NCBI RefSeq assembly: GCF_021462415.1
Contig: NZ_JAKEDS010000002.1
Location: 806,001 to 870,000, forward strand
DNA: 64,000 nucleotides
Source of the DNA: Rhodohalobacter sp. 614A
Lineage (GTDB): Bacteria; Bacteroidota; Rhodothermia; Balneolales; Balneolaceae
Direction: 5' to 3'
Positions 34,485 to 43,333 of the stretch are shown piece by piece. Every line of letters starts with the position of its first letter. The first letter of the stretch is position 1. Position numbers and translations under genes: made by a program. Below the pieces are notes generated by a model. It was not told the DNA's origin. It saw only the letters and a list, made by a program, of their open reading frames with translations, and searched no databases.

Positions 34485-35202
34485 CTTTTGTATCATTTTG
34501 TGCCTGAATTTCTTTGAGTTTACCAACGGCTCTTTCATTCAGGTTTTCGAACACTTCTTTGGAGATTTCGCCCGTTGTGAATTTCATTCGTAACCAAACA
34601 ACATACGTTGCCATCACATCTTCGTAACAGTAATGTTCAATCTCTTCCAGTTTTCCATCGCGGTACATTTGGAGCACTTCATTTCCCTCCGCGGTTTGTT
34701 TGAATGGAACGCCGATCAGTTGGCCAAGATGCTTTAATTTGGGATAAGAGCTGGCACCGTAATTACTGAATTCATCCATCAAATCGATGTTTACTTTGCT
34801 GAATCGGTAGCGAATATCGTAGTGGCTGAGCCGTAGCGGCATCTGAATATTATGTTTCATGGCGCGATAAGTGATCAGCGGCAAATCAAATCCCCGGCCA
34901 TTGTGGTGAATCAATCCAAAATCTTTATAGGTGAGAAGCGTATCAAATAATTTGTTTAATCCGTCAGCTTCATCATCGCCATTCCAGCTAACTTTTTGAA
35001 CCGGCTTTCCGCTATTTTCAACCCAAAGCCCAACCCATGAGATCATTCGATGGTACATGGGCGGCAAAAAACCGGATGAGTTTCTGGCCAGTTCCTCACT
35101 CGCAAAAATCAGGAGATCATCTTCTTCGAGATCGGGTTCGTTGACAACAGTTCTGATAAATGGAAAATCGGGGACGGTTTCAACATCAAATACAAAAAAC
35201 AT
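34468..35202 (-). CDS. PolB-like DEDDy 3'-5' exonuclease domain protein
   Basis: The 244-residue product starts with FFVFDVETVPD, the DxE exonuclease I motif (Asp6, Glu8). It has HHNGRGFDLPLI (motif II Asp) and HYCYEDVMATY (motif III, YxxxD) in the right order. This matches the stand-alone proofreading-type exonuclease related to DNA polymerase B. It may act in DNA or RNA repair; no polymerase is linked. The acidic C-terminal tail is short and poorly structured. Confidence 0.85.
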   Translation of the reverse strand: MFFVFDVETVPDFPFIRTVVNEPDLEEDDLLIFASEELARNSSGFLPPMYHRMISWVGLWVENSGKPVQKVSWNGDDEADGLNKLFDTLLTYKDFGLIHHNGRGFDLPLITYRAMKHNIQMPLRLSHYDIRYRFSKVNIDLMDEFSNYGASSYPKLKHLGQLIGVPFKQTAEGNEVLQMYRDGKLEEIEHYCYEDVMATYVVWLRMKFTTGEISKEVFENLNERAVGKLKEIQAQNDTKESSDE

Positions 35203-35229
35203 GTGTTTTGAATTATTTAAAATTTGGAA

Positions 35230-35291
35230 CCTTCAAGCGTCCGAAGGTCCTTGAAGCGTTCTTTACTAAGAATGATCGTGACGCTCGAAGG
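35230..35291. repeat. Imperfect inverted repeat between exonuclease and asparaginase genes
   Basis: CCTTCAAGCGTC (35230-35241) and GACGCTCGAAGG (35280-35291) are complementary with one mismatch. A CCCGAAGCATCGGG hairpin follows at about 35294-35307. It resembles other palindromic spacers in the window. Confidence 0.5.
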
Positions 35292-35325
35292 ATCCCGAAG
35301 CATCGGGTACACTTCAATGTCACTT

Positions 35326-36321
35326 TTAACTTCTCTCGCCGGCAATTGATTGTTGGAATGTATCAATAAATTCGGAATCAGAAAGATTTCGCGCCAAAAG
35401 GTTCATTGTTTTCGTTAACGTTGCCTCCATGGTCATTTCTCCCGCACTGAGGGCTCCTAATTTTTTAAGTGCTTTTCCGCTTGCATAGTGGGTTAAATCC
35501 ACAGAATCGTAGGCGGCTTGAGACGTTATCATTACGTGACAGTTTTGATGAATGCATTTTTCTACGAATGGAAGCAAATTATACTCTCCTTTACTTGGAA
35601 TATTACCACTGCCAAAAGCTTCGAGAATGACTGCTTTGGTTTGATCGAGATCAAAAAACTCTAAAAAAGCCGGGTTTAGATTTGGATATATTTTAATCAC
35701 CTGAACGGCATCATCAAAATCTGAGTAACATTTTCTTTCCAAAGAATGACTTTCAAGAAGATCGGCTGATAACTCTATATGGATTCCTACTTCTGCCAGC
35801 GGAGGATAATTGGGCGAGGCAAAGGCATCAAAATCGCCAATGCTCATTTTGGTTGAACGATTTCCCCGATACAGATGATCGTTAAAACAGATCGCAACTT
35901 CGTGAATATCATAAGTGGCAAGCTCAATGGCATTAATAAGATTTCTGCGGGCATCACTTCGAATGTTGCTCATGGGCACCTGGCTTCCGGTCAAAATTAC
36001 CGGTTTTGAAATATTCTGCAGCGCAAATGAAAGGGCAGAAGCGGTGTACGCCATGGTATCCGTTCCGTGGAGAATGACAAAACCATCGAACTCATCAAAC
36101 TGCTTGTCAATCTGTTCGCTCAGTTTATTCCAATGGTATTTATTGATGTCGGAACTGTCCTCAAAAAATACATTCTGAATCTTGATTTCAGCAATTTTCG
36201 AAAGTTCGGGCATCTCTTTATAAAGAACGTCTGTCCACTTATCTGGGTCGAGTTCATTGCCATTTTCATCGAAATGCATGGCGATAGTACCGCCGGTTTG
36301 AAGCAGAAGAATTTTTTTCAT
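35326..36321 (-). CDS. Type I-like L-asparaginase
   Basis: The 331-residue enzyme has LLLQTGGTIAM at its N-terminus, containing the nucleophile Thr12, and VILHGTDTMAYTASALSF near residue 88 with the second catalytic Thr-Asp. It continues with VILTGSQVPMSNIRSDARRNLINAIELA and ends with a C-terminal GEMTMEATLTK helix region. There is no signal peptide, so it is probably cytoplasmic, hydrolysing Asn to Asp and ammonia. It is monocistronic and divergent from the EF-G-like gene. Confidence 0.92.
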   Translation of the reverse strand: MKKILLLQTGGTIAMHFDENGNELDPDKWTDVLYKEMPELSKIAEIKIQNVFFEDSSDINKYHWNKLSEQIDKQFDEFDGFVILHGTDTMAYTASALSFALQNISKPVILTGSQVPMSNIRSDARRNLINAIELATYDIHEVAICFNDHLYRGNRSTKMSIGDFDAFASPNYPPLAEVGIHIELSADLLESHSLERKCYSDFDDAVQVIKIYPNLNPAFLEFFDLDQTKAVILEAFGSGNIPSKGEYNLLPFVEKCIHQNCHVMITSQAAYDSVDLTHYASGKALKKLGALSAGEMTMEATLTKTMNLLARNLSDSEFIDTFQQSIAGERS

Positions 36322-36505
36322 GTTGATTTGATCATCAAGCCTTCTAAATTATAAAGATCAGTTTTGATTCATGAGTGGAAATAAAGTATAATTTTAATAG
36401 GATGCATGTTTAAGAATATCGCATCCGGTTTCTATTCAGAAATCACCATGGATTATAAATTAAGAGTTACAAGAAGTAATCATCTAAGAAAAATTTGGAG
36501 CTGTA

Positions 36506-38629
36506 ATGAAAGTATATGAGCCAAAAAATATAAGAAATGTCGCTCTCCTCGGGCATTCAGGATCAGGGAAAACAACACTTGCCGAAACGATGATTTTTGA
36601 ATCTGGTACATCCCGAAAAAGAGGGAACATTCAAAGTAAAAATACACTCTCCGACTACCACAGCATTGAAAAAGAGAAAGAAAAATCAATATACGGATCA
36701 CTCCTTCATCTCGATTGGCGAGGTACGAAAATCAATTTAATGGATACTCCGGGGTCCAACGATTTCTGGGGACAAGTTTCTGAATCTCTTCACGTAGCCG
36801 ATACGGCCGTTTTTGTACTGAATTCTGAATCTGGTGTAGAAGTTGGAACAGATGCGTTCTGGAAAGCGGCGGAAAGGCGATCGCTTCCATCACTATTTGT
36901 TGTAAATAAACTGGATAGCGATAAATCAAATTTCCAAAATGCAGTGGATATGGCAAAAGAGCATTTTGGGCGCGGTGTTGTAGTTGTACAATATCCGTAT
37001 AGTGAGGGAGATGATTTTCACGCGATTATTGACGTCTTAAAAATGACGATGTATGAATTTCCCGAAGATGGTGGGCGACCCGATAAATTACCGATCCCGG
37101 AATCACAGCGGGCACAAGCTGAATTGCTTCATAATGAGTTGGTAGAGGCTGTTGCTGAAAATGACGAAACCCTGTTGGATCTCTATTTTGAACACGGCGA
37201 ACTGGATGAATACCAGATGCGTGACGGACTTCAGATGAGTCTTTTAAACCGTGATATTTTTCCTTTGTTCTGTTCGTGTGCTTCAAAAAATATGGGAACT
37301 GGACGAATTCTCGGATTTTTGGGAAATGTGGCGCCATCACCGTTGGAATCCAAAACAGAACTCAGTAATGGAGAGACTTATGAGCTTTCCGAGGATTCTC
37401 AACCTTCGGCCTTTGTATTTCGATCATCTTCAGAAACGCATGTTGGCGATCTTACTTATTTGAAAGTTACAGGAGGCACAATTTCTCAGGGAATGGATTT
37501 GGTAAACAAACGAACAGGCAATAGCCTTCGGATTGGCTCGCTCTATATCAACCAGGGACATGACCGAACGGAAGTGGATGAAGTTCATACAGGCGATTTG
37601 GCAGTTGCCGTTAAACTCAAAGATCTCCAGACCAGTGATACTCTTGCACCCAAAGACAGCGATATTCAATTTGCTCCTGTCAATTATCCTGACACAACCA
37701 TCAGAAATGCCATTAAGTTGAAAATTGAAGGAGATGAAGACAAGCTTGGGAATGCATTAAGCCAGATTCAAAAAGAAGATCCTTCGCTATATGTGGAGCA
37801 TAGCCAGGAGTTGCAGCAAACTATTTTACATGGTTTAGGGGAAGAGCATTTAAATGTAATTCTTCATCAGCTGAAGGATAATTATAATCTTGATGTTGAA
37901 TATATCAAGCCGAAAATTCCTTACCGCGAAACCATCACTAAAAAAGTGGACGCTCATTACAAGCATAAAAAACAAAGTGGTGGGGCAGGTCAATTTGCAG
38001 AAGTTTACATTTCTATTGAACCCTGGTATGAAGGAATGCCTGAACGAACGGACATTAAGGTTCGTGATGTACAAGAGATTGAGCTGGAATGGGGTGGTAA
38101 ATTGGTATTCCAAAACTGCATTGTTGGCGGTGTGATAGATAACCGGTTTATGCCGGCAATTCTGAAAGGGATTATGGAAAAAATGGCAAATGGCCCAATG
38201 AGCGGTTGCCGTGCGCGTGATATTCGTGTGTCCGTTTATGATGGTACGATGCACTCTGTTGACTCTAATGAAGCTGCCTTTAAAACGGCTGGACTCATGG
38301 CTTTTAAAGATGGTTTTATGCAGGCTTCTCCGCAACTTCTGGAACCACTATATGAAATTGAAGTGACTCTGCCCGCCGATTATATGGGGGATGTGATGAG
38401 TGACTTAAGCTCCAGGAGAGGGCAGATCCAGGGAATGGATGCGGAAGGTTCCATCCAGAAAATTAAAGCGATTGTACCTTTGCAGGAATTGGATCAATAC
38501 ACAACACGATTGAAATCCATGACGCAGGGAAGTGCAACTTACTCAAGAAAATTCCATAGTTATGGACAAGTTCCGCACGAAATCCAGAAACGGGTGATTG
38601 AAGAAACGTTAGAAGCAGAAATGACCTGA
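36506..38629 (+). CDS. EF-G paralogue of the Bacteroidota EF-G2 type
   Basis: At 707 residues it has the full EF-G domain order: G domain, domain II near 290-380, and domains III-V with the VSVYDGTMHSVDSNEAAFK region. The P-loop is GHSGSGKT (16-23) and the base motif NKLD (134-137). However, G3 reads DTPGSND (80-86), with Ser84 replacing the catalytic His of DTPGHVD, and the switch I RGITI motif is missing (EKEKSIYG instead). The same changes characterise Bacteroides EF-G2, reported to support translocation without GTP hydrolysis. The gene is single and not beside rpsG/rpsL or tuf, so it is not the housekeeping copy. Confidence 0.9.
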   Translation: MKVYEPKNIRNVALLGHSGSGKTTLAETMIFESGTSRKRGNIQSKNTLSDYHSIEKEKEKSIYGSLLHLDWRGTKINLMDTPGSNDFWGQVSESLHVADTAVFVLNSESGVEVGTDAFWKAAERRSLPSLFVVNKLDSDKSNFQNAVDMAKEHFGRGVVVVQYPYSEGDDFHAIIDVLKMTMYEFPEDGGRPDKLPIPESQRAQAELLHNELVEAVAENDETLLDLYFEHGELDEYQMRDGLQMSLLNRDIFPLFCSCASKNMGTGRILGFLGNVAPSPLESKTELSNGETYELSEDSQPSAFVFRSSSETHVGDLTYLKVTGGTISQGMDLVNKRTGNSLRIGSLYINQGHDRTEVDEVHTGDLAVAVKLKDLQTSDTLAPKDSDIQFAPVNYPDTTIRNAIKLKIEGDEDKLGNALSQIQKEDPSLYVEHSQELQQTILHGLGEEHLNVILHQLKDNYNLDVEYIKPKIPYRETITKKVDAHYKHKKQSGGAGQFAEVYISIEPWYEGMPERTDIKVRDVQEIELEWGGKLVFQNCIVGGVIDNRFMPAILKGIMEKMANGPMSGCRARDIRVSVYDGTMHSVDSNEAAFKTAGLMAFKDGFMQASPQLLEPLYEIEVTLPADYMGDVMSDLSSRRGQIQGMDAEGSIQKIKAIVPLQELDQYTTRLKSMTQGSATYSRKFHSYGQVPHEIQKRVIEETLEAEMT

Positions 38630-38649
38630 TAAGAAACAGGATTCTGACT

Positions 38650-39393
38650 CTATCTTTTTGGTGAAGTATTCAGCAAAAAGTCCAAATTTTTAAGGGGGAA
38701 GGGTTTCCGTGCATAGAGAAATCCTTCTCCATATTTATAGCCCGCCATGTGCCCGAAATATTCTGATTTTGCCCGCAGAGATTTCAAAAAATCGGGGTCG
38801 GAAATGTAGGTTGCAGGTTCATCTCCGGGATCAGATACATTAAACTGAGAAGAGAATGCCATAATTGCTTTCTCTTTGATTTCTAAAGTCTCGGTGATAT
38901 CAAAAACAAAATCGGGATCAAAATGGTCATGCTGCATAAAATGAAGTACATGCGATGGCCGGAACGGTTCCTGGATTTTGCCGTCGGGCCCCTTTGTTTT
39001 AATTTTTATCAAACCACTGTAGAAAATGGCGTCAATCAGTAATGCAGCTGCATTTTCGTGATCGGGATGACGATCATGAGGAGTTGGAATGAAACAAATA
39101 TGAGGTTTGTAATACCGTATTTTTTCAATAATTGCTTTTTGATGATCGCGATTGTTAACCAACTCCGTATCCGGCAATCCAAGATTTTCACGTGCATGTA
39201 ATCCAATAATCTCAGATGCTTTTTGAGCTTCTTTCTTTCGTATTTCTGGTGTGCCGCGAGAGCCCATTTCACCACGGGTCAAATCAACAACAGCTACCTT
39301 TTTTCCTGATTGAATCAGAGAAGCAAGGGTGCCAGAACAACTTAATTCAGTGTCATCGGGGTGGGCTCCAAAAGCAAGTACATCAATATTCAT
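38650..39393 (-). CDS. bshB1: Bacillithiol biosynthesis deacetylase BshB1
   Basis: This 247-residue zinc-dependent LmbE-like deacetylase removes acetyl from GlcNAc-malate in bacillithiol synthesis. Zn ligands appear in AHPDD (10-14) and HPDHENAA near 110. The LTRGEMGSRGTPEIRKKEA stretch and the CFIPTPHDRHPDH region are characteristic of BshB1 rather than of general LmbE proteins. No bshA or bshC lies in the window. Confidence 0.9.
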   Translation of the reverse strand: MNIDVLAFGAHPDDTELSCSGTLASLIQSGKKVAVVDLTRGEMGSRGTPEIRKKEAQKASEIIGLHARENLGLPDTELVNNRDHQKAIIEKIRYYKPHICFIPTPHDRHPDHENAAALLIDAIFYSGLIKIKTKGPDGKIQEPFRPSHVLHFMQHDHFDPDFVFDITETLEIKEKAIMAFSSQFNVSDPGDEPATYISDPDFLKSLRAKSEYFGHMAGYKYGEGFLYARKPFPLKNLDFLLNTSPKR

Positions 39394-39526
39394 AATTCGA
39401 TATTTTCTGCAAATTTTTATTTAATATACTGAAACGTAATGAGTTTCTGATCGTATGCGGTTAATAACTGCATATACATGTTCACCAAAAAATAGACCCG
39501 GTCATCCACGCTTATTTATTCATCCA

Positions 39527-40762
39527 ATGAATAGATTTCTAGTCAGCATTTACGAAGGTTCAAAAATAGCCATATCTGCAATTTGGACAAACAAAACCCG
39601 TGCAGTTTTAACAACTACCTGCATTGTTATCGGGATTGTTTCTGTTACGGCCATGAATACGATTTCTGATGGAATTGACAGATCATTTGAAGAAAGTATG
39701 GATATGCTTGGCCGCAATGTGGTGTATGTTGCTAAATGGCCATGGGGTTTTGGAGGTGAGTATAAATGGTGGGAATATCGGAATCGCCGGGAAATGAAAA
39801 TTTCTTATGTGGATGATATTCGGGAACTTGCGCCATCGGCTTCCAGCGTATCAGCCTCGGCAAGCAGGAGAACTTCTGTTAAATATGGAGACAGAATTGC
39901 GGATAATGTTGGACTGAGTGGTGTCACACAAAGTTATTTTCAAACAGCAGGATTGGATATTGAAGATGGAAGGGCATTCAGTGAATCCGAAGTAAACAGA
40001 GCTGCAAAAGTAATTATTTTGGGAGGAAGCGTTGTAGATGTGCTATTTCCGAATGATGAAGATCCCCTTGGTAAAAATGTTAGAATTAATGGCCAGCGTT
40101 TTACGGTAATTGGGTTGCTGGAAAGGCAGGGTAGTTTTCTGGGGCTAGAGGATACAGACAATCAAATCATTGTGCCGATAACGGCTTATGGAACTATGTA
40201 CAGCCTCCGTTATGGGATACAGCTGGCGGTGCAGTTTCCGAATGAAGAATCTTTGGAAGACGGAGAATTTGAAGTGATTGGAGCGATGAGACAAATTCGT
40301 CAATTAGATCCGCTTGAAGAGAATGATTTTGCTATTAATAAAGCCGCCCTTTTTGAACAGGAATTCCAGGGAATGAAGGTGGCCATTTACGGAATCGGTA
40401 TCTTTTTAACGGGATTGGCATTATTTGTGGGTGGAATTGGTGTTATGAATATCATGTTTGTTTCTGTAAAAGAGCGAACGAAGGAAATCGGTATCAGAAA
40501 AGCAGTTGGCGCCAAACCTTGGGAAATACTGCTTCAGTTTTTGATGGAAGCTATTGTGATCTGTCTGGTCGGAGGTGTAATCGGCGTTATTCTTTCAATT
40601 GGTGTCACTGAATTGATCAACCAGTTTTTTGTGGCGTATTTAAATTGGTCTACAGTACTGAATGCCATCTTAATTTGTGCATTTGTTGGAATTCTCTTCG
40701 GATACATTCCTTCAAGAAAAGCGGCCAAATCAGATCCAATCGAATCACTTAGATACGAATAA
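39527..40762 (+). CDS. MacB-type ABC transporter permease 1
   Basis: From the Met at 39527 the product is 411 residues. Helix 1 lies near residue 20, followed by a MacB periplasmic core domain (FQTAGLDIEDGRAFSESEV, DPLGKNVRINGQRFTVIGLL), then three C-terminal helices of the FtsX domain with KERTKEIGIRKAVGAKPWEI and a terminal DPIESLRYE. The ATPase is not fused, so it needs a separate one. The next gene is a second permease 2 bases downstream. The longest frame starts 72 bases earlier but has no fitting N-terminus. Confidence 0.88.
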   Translation: MNRFLVSIYEGSKIAISAIWTNKTRAVLTTTCIVIGIVSVTAMNTISDGIDRSFEESMDMLGRNVVYVAKWPWGFGGEYKWWEYRNRREMKISYVDDIRELAPSASSVSASASRRTSVKYGDRIADNVGLSGVTQSYFQTAGLDIEDGRAFSESEVNRAAKVIILGGSVVDVLFPNDEDPLGKNVRINGQRFTVIGLLERQGSFLGLEDTDNQIIVPITAYGTMYSLRYGIQLAVQFPNEESLEDGEFEVIGAMRQIRQLDPLEENDFAINKAALFEQEFQGMKVAIYGIGIFLTGLALFVGGIGVMNIMFVSVKERTKEIGIRKAVGAKPWEILLQFLMEAIVICLVGGVIGVILSIGVTELINQFFVAYLNWSTVLNAILICAFVGILFGYIPSRKAAKSDPIESLRYE

Positions 40763-40764
40763 CC

Positions 40765-41991
40765 ATGAATATCATAGAAGTTTTTAAACAGGCATTCGAT
40801 TCGATCCGGGCAAATAAACTTCGCTCATCGCTGACTCTTGTGGCTATTTCTGTGGGCGTATTTGCCATTATTAGTGCGAATACAGCTGTGCTCGTTTTAG
40901 ATACATATTTTAAAGATACTCTCAGTTTGATGGGGGGCGATGTCATCAATATTTCTAAATATCCTGCAATAAGTATGGGGCCAACCGATTGGGATAAGTA
41001 TCGAAACCGGCAGGATATTACCATCGAACAGATGGAGAGGCTGGATGAACTGGCTGCAACGGCCTCAGGAATTGGGCCGAACCGATCTTATAATACCACA
41101 AGGGTTGCGTATGAAGAAGAACAGACGGAACCGAATATCAGCATTGAAGGAGGGAACACGGAGTTTCTTGCAAACAATGCCTATGATATTGAGTCTGGAA
41201 GGAATTTTTCCCAGGCCGATATTGATTATGCGCGCCCTGTTGCCATTATCGGGGCCGATGTGGTTACGGCGCTCTTTGAACAGGTTGACCCCCTGGGAAA
41301 AACCATTCGTGTAGAAGGACGGCCTTATACTATAATTGGTGTTACAGTGGCAAAAGGTAATGTATTCGGACAGACTTTAGATCGATTTGTGGTTCTGCCT
41401 TACACTCATCTTGCAGGGTTGTATGGTAAGAATCAAAATATTGGAATTCAGGTGCGGGCAGGTTCAGTTGACAGGGTGGCGGATGTAATTGATGATTTAA
41501 CAGGCATTTTACGCGCAATACGAAAAGTTGATCCCGGGGAGGAGAGCGATTTTGAAATCACAACAAATGAATCACTTGGTGGAGTATTTGATCAGTTTAC
41601 CGGTTTGTTATATATCATCGGATTTGTGATTGGAAGTATTGTACTTCTTGGAGCCGGAATTGGTGTTATGAATATTATGCTGGTTTCAGTGACTGAACGC
41701 ACCAGGGAAATTGGAATACGTAAAGCAGTAGGGGCAACCAAAAAAGCTATCATCTCTCAATTCTTGATGGAATCTATTGCTATTTGTCAAATCGGAGGTG
41801 TTATTGGAATACTAATTGGGGTTGGCTTGGGTAATGCTGCCGCGGTCTGGCTCGAGTCGAGTGTAGTGATTCCTTGGAGTGCGGCCATTGGAGGTGTTGT
41901 GGGCATGACACTCGTTGGAATGATCTTTGGAGTATACCCGGCTTACAAAGCTGCACAATTAGATCCCATTGAAAGTTTGAGGTACGAATAA
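40765..41991 (+). CDS. MacB-type ABC transporter permease 2
   Basis: The 408-residue paralogue of the preceding permease has the same architecture: helix near 20-40, MacB core (RNFSQADIDYARPVAIIGADV, DPLGKTIRVEGRPYTIIGV), an FtsX domain with TERTREIGIRKAVGATKKAI, and the same DPIESLRYE ending. The two probably form a heterodimer. The ATPase gene at 46114 and MacA/TolC genes at 43334-46091 are the likely partners, with three small genes in between. Confidence 0.88.
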   Translation: MNIIEVFKQAFDSIRANKLRSSLTLVAISVGVFAIISANTAVLVLDTYFKDTLSLMGGDVINISKYPAISMGPTDWDKYRNRQDITIEQMERLDELAATASGIGPNRSYNTTRVAYEEEQTEPNISIEGGNTEFLANNAYDIESGRNFSQADIDYARPVAIIGADVVTALFEQVDPLGKTIRVEGRPYTIIGVTVAKGNVFGQTLDRFVVLPYTHLAGLYGKNQNIGIQVRAGSVDRVADVIDDLTGILRAIRKVDPGEESDFEITTNESLGGVFDQFTGLLYIIGFVIGSIVLLGAGIGVMNIMLVSVTERTREIGIRKAVGATKKAIISQFLMESIAICQIGGVIGILIGVGLGNAAAVWLESSVVIPWSAAIGGVVGMTLVGMIFGVYPAYKAAQLDPIESLRYE

Positions 41992-42153
41992 ATATCCTCC
42001 ATTTCGAGCTTATCTTTTCAAAAGAAACTTGTTTACTTTATAACTGTTACAATAATATCCGGTGTTTCGAACACTTGGTTTCTTAGTTTACCATTACCCA
42101 TTTAGATGTTATTTTGATACAAATTTTTAAAAACCGTTGAAGAGGAATGAATT

Positions 42154-42357
42154 ATGGATGAGAATATTATTAATGATTTAAATGAAGAGCTTGAGAGTGT
42201 TATTGAAGAAGGATCTTCACTCTTGAAAGATGCGGAATTGGAAGAAAAACTCGAGGAACTTAAAACCGAAGCGGAATTGCTGATCAGGAAACACCCGATC
42301 ACCAGTGTTTTGGCAGGTGCTGCTGTGGGATATATACTTGCAAAAATTTTAAAATAG
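42154..42357 (+). CDS. Small YqjD/DUF883-like membrane-anchored protein
   Basis: The 67-residue product has an acidic amphipathic helix (about 1-45: ELEEKLEELKTEAELLIRK) followed by a C-terminal helix, HPITSVLAGAAVGYILAKIL. This is the layout of YqjD/ElaB proteins, which tether ribosomes to the membrane in stationary phase. It is the first of three small genes in a row. Confidence 0.75.
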   Translation: MDENIINDLNEELESVIEEGSSLLKDAELEEKLEELKTEAELLIRKHPITSVLAGAAVGYILAKILK

Positions 42358-42366
42358 AATCTGAAG

Positions 42367-42780
42367 ATGTCTGAACAGTTTACCAATAACGGTAAGAAGA
42401 GCAAGATAACTTCGGATATCCGAGAGTATGTTGAGAAGCGTGTACAACTTTTGACGCTGACTATTACGGAACAGGTTGCCCGAATTATGGCCGAATCATT
42501 TCAAAAAGTTCTGGGCATGTTTATCCTCAGTTTTGCCCTCTTTTTTCTTTGGTTTGCTGTTGGGTTTTTGATCGCTGAACTAATCGGCAGTTTTAGTGCC
42601 GGCTTCGCTATTGCATCTTTACCTTTGTTCGTTGTGGGATTCATTTTTCTGAAATCAAAATCCAAAAGTATCACAGAAAAAGTTCAGGCTCAATTGATGG
42701 CGAGTATCCTGGACGACATTGATTTTGAGAAAGAAGCGAAACAGGATAAACTTGAAGGGAAAAAAATTGGGCAAAAATAA
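42367..42780 (+). CDS. YqjE/holin-X-like membrane protein (Phage_holin_3_6 family)
   Basis: The 137-residue protein has an amphipathic N-terminus (about 1-45), two membrane helices (about 48-72 and 77-97) and a basic C-terminal tail. This is the putative Actinobacterial holin-X/YqjE pattern. It starts 9 bases after the YqjD-like gene. A phage role is unlikely: there are no phage genes, and the yqjD-yqjE pairing is a known housekeeping arrangement. Confidence 0.75.
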   Translation: MSEQFTNNGKKSKITSDIREYVEKRVQLLTLTITEQVARIMAESFQKVLGMFILSFALFFLWFAVGFLIAELIGSFSAGFAIASLPLFVVGFIFLKSKSKSITEKVQAQLMASILDDIDFEKEAKQDKLEGKKIGQK

Positions 42781-42790
42781 CAACATATCA

Positions 42791-43141
42791 ATGGCTGACA
42801 TCAGGAAACAAAAGAAAAAGCTTGAAGACGATTTAGAGCTGCTTGAAGGAAATATTGAAAATCGGATTTCGGGAGTTCAAAAAAAAGTGTTAGGTACATT
42901 GGAACCGATTGAAGCTATAAAGAGAAATCCTTTTAAATCGATAGGTACTTCAATCATTATTGGTTTTGCTTTTGGTATGCTTGGGGATGAAAAGTCATCT
43001 TCTGTAGAGGGCGGGGGTTCGGATTCTAACAAAGAAAAGCTAGCGCATCTGCTTTTCAGTGAAATCAAGAGAGTAGCTGCAAGAAAAGCGGCCACATATT
43101 TGTCAGAGTTTATTGATGAAAAAATGTCAAAAAGGAAATAA
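42791..43141 (+). CDS. Small protein of the YqjK/YqjD-like third position
   Basis: From the ATG at 42791 the product is 116 residues. It has a coiled-coil N-terminus (KKLEDDLELLEGNIENRISG), a short hydrophobic segment around 50-65 (NPFKSIGTSIIIGFAFGML) and a polar C-terminal half. The hydrophobic part resembles the DUF883 tail of the first gene. It is cotranscribed with the YqjE-like gene (10-base gap); no precise family can be named. Confidence 0.65.
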   Translation: MADIRKQKKKLEDDLELLEGNIENRISGVQKKVLGTLEPIEAIKRNPFKSIGTSIIIGFAFGMLGDEKSSSVEGGGSDSNKEKLAHLLFSEIKRVAARKAATYLSEFIDEKMSKRK

Positions 43142-43283
43142 TACTTTTTTGTTTAGTAATTCGGGGATTTCGGTTTGAGCCTTCAAATGTTAAAAAACAT
43201 TTTTATTTCCGAAATAAGCTACTTTTTTTTGAAACTCTGATTACACTTATTCGTCTAAAATTTAAACCAAACTCTGGTTGCTT

Positions 43284-43306
43284 TTGTACGTCTAAATAGG
43301 GTACAA
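43284..43306. promoter_or_regulatory. Inverted-repeat candidate operator upstream of the TolC gene
   Basis: TTGTAC (43284-43289) and GTACAA (43301-43306) are separated by 11 bases and end 27 bases before the TolC start codon. This is a plausible dimer-binding site for an efflux regulator, but no regulator gene is adjacent. Confidence 0.3.
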
Positions 43307-43333
43307 CATGTAATCAAAATACTTAATGGATCT

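Noticed and set aside
37850-38335. Leftward frame of 161 codons
   Set aside because: It lies inside the EF-G2-like gene, antisense to domains III-IV, which are well conserved. No family resemblance.
42367-42780. Phage origin suggested by the holin-like annotation
   Set aside because: No phage structural, lysis or integrase gene is near. The same domain occurs in YqjE beside YqjD in ordinary genomes, which matches the neighbours here.
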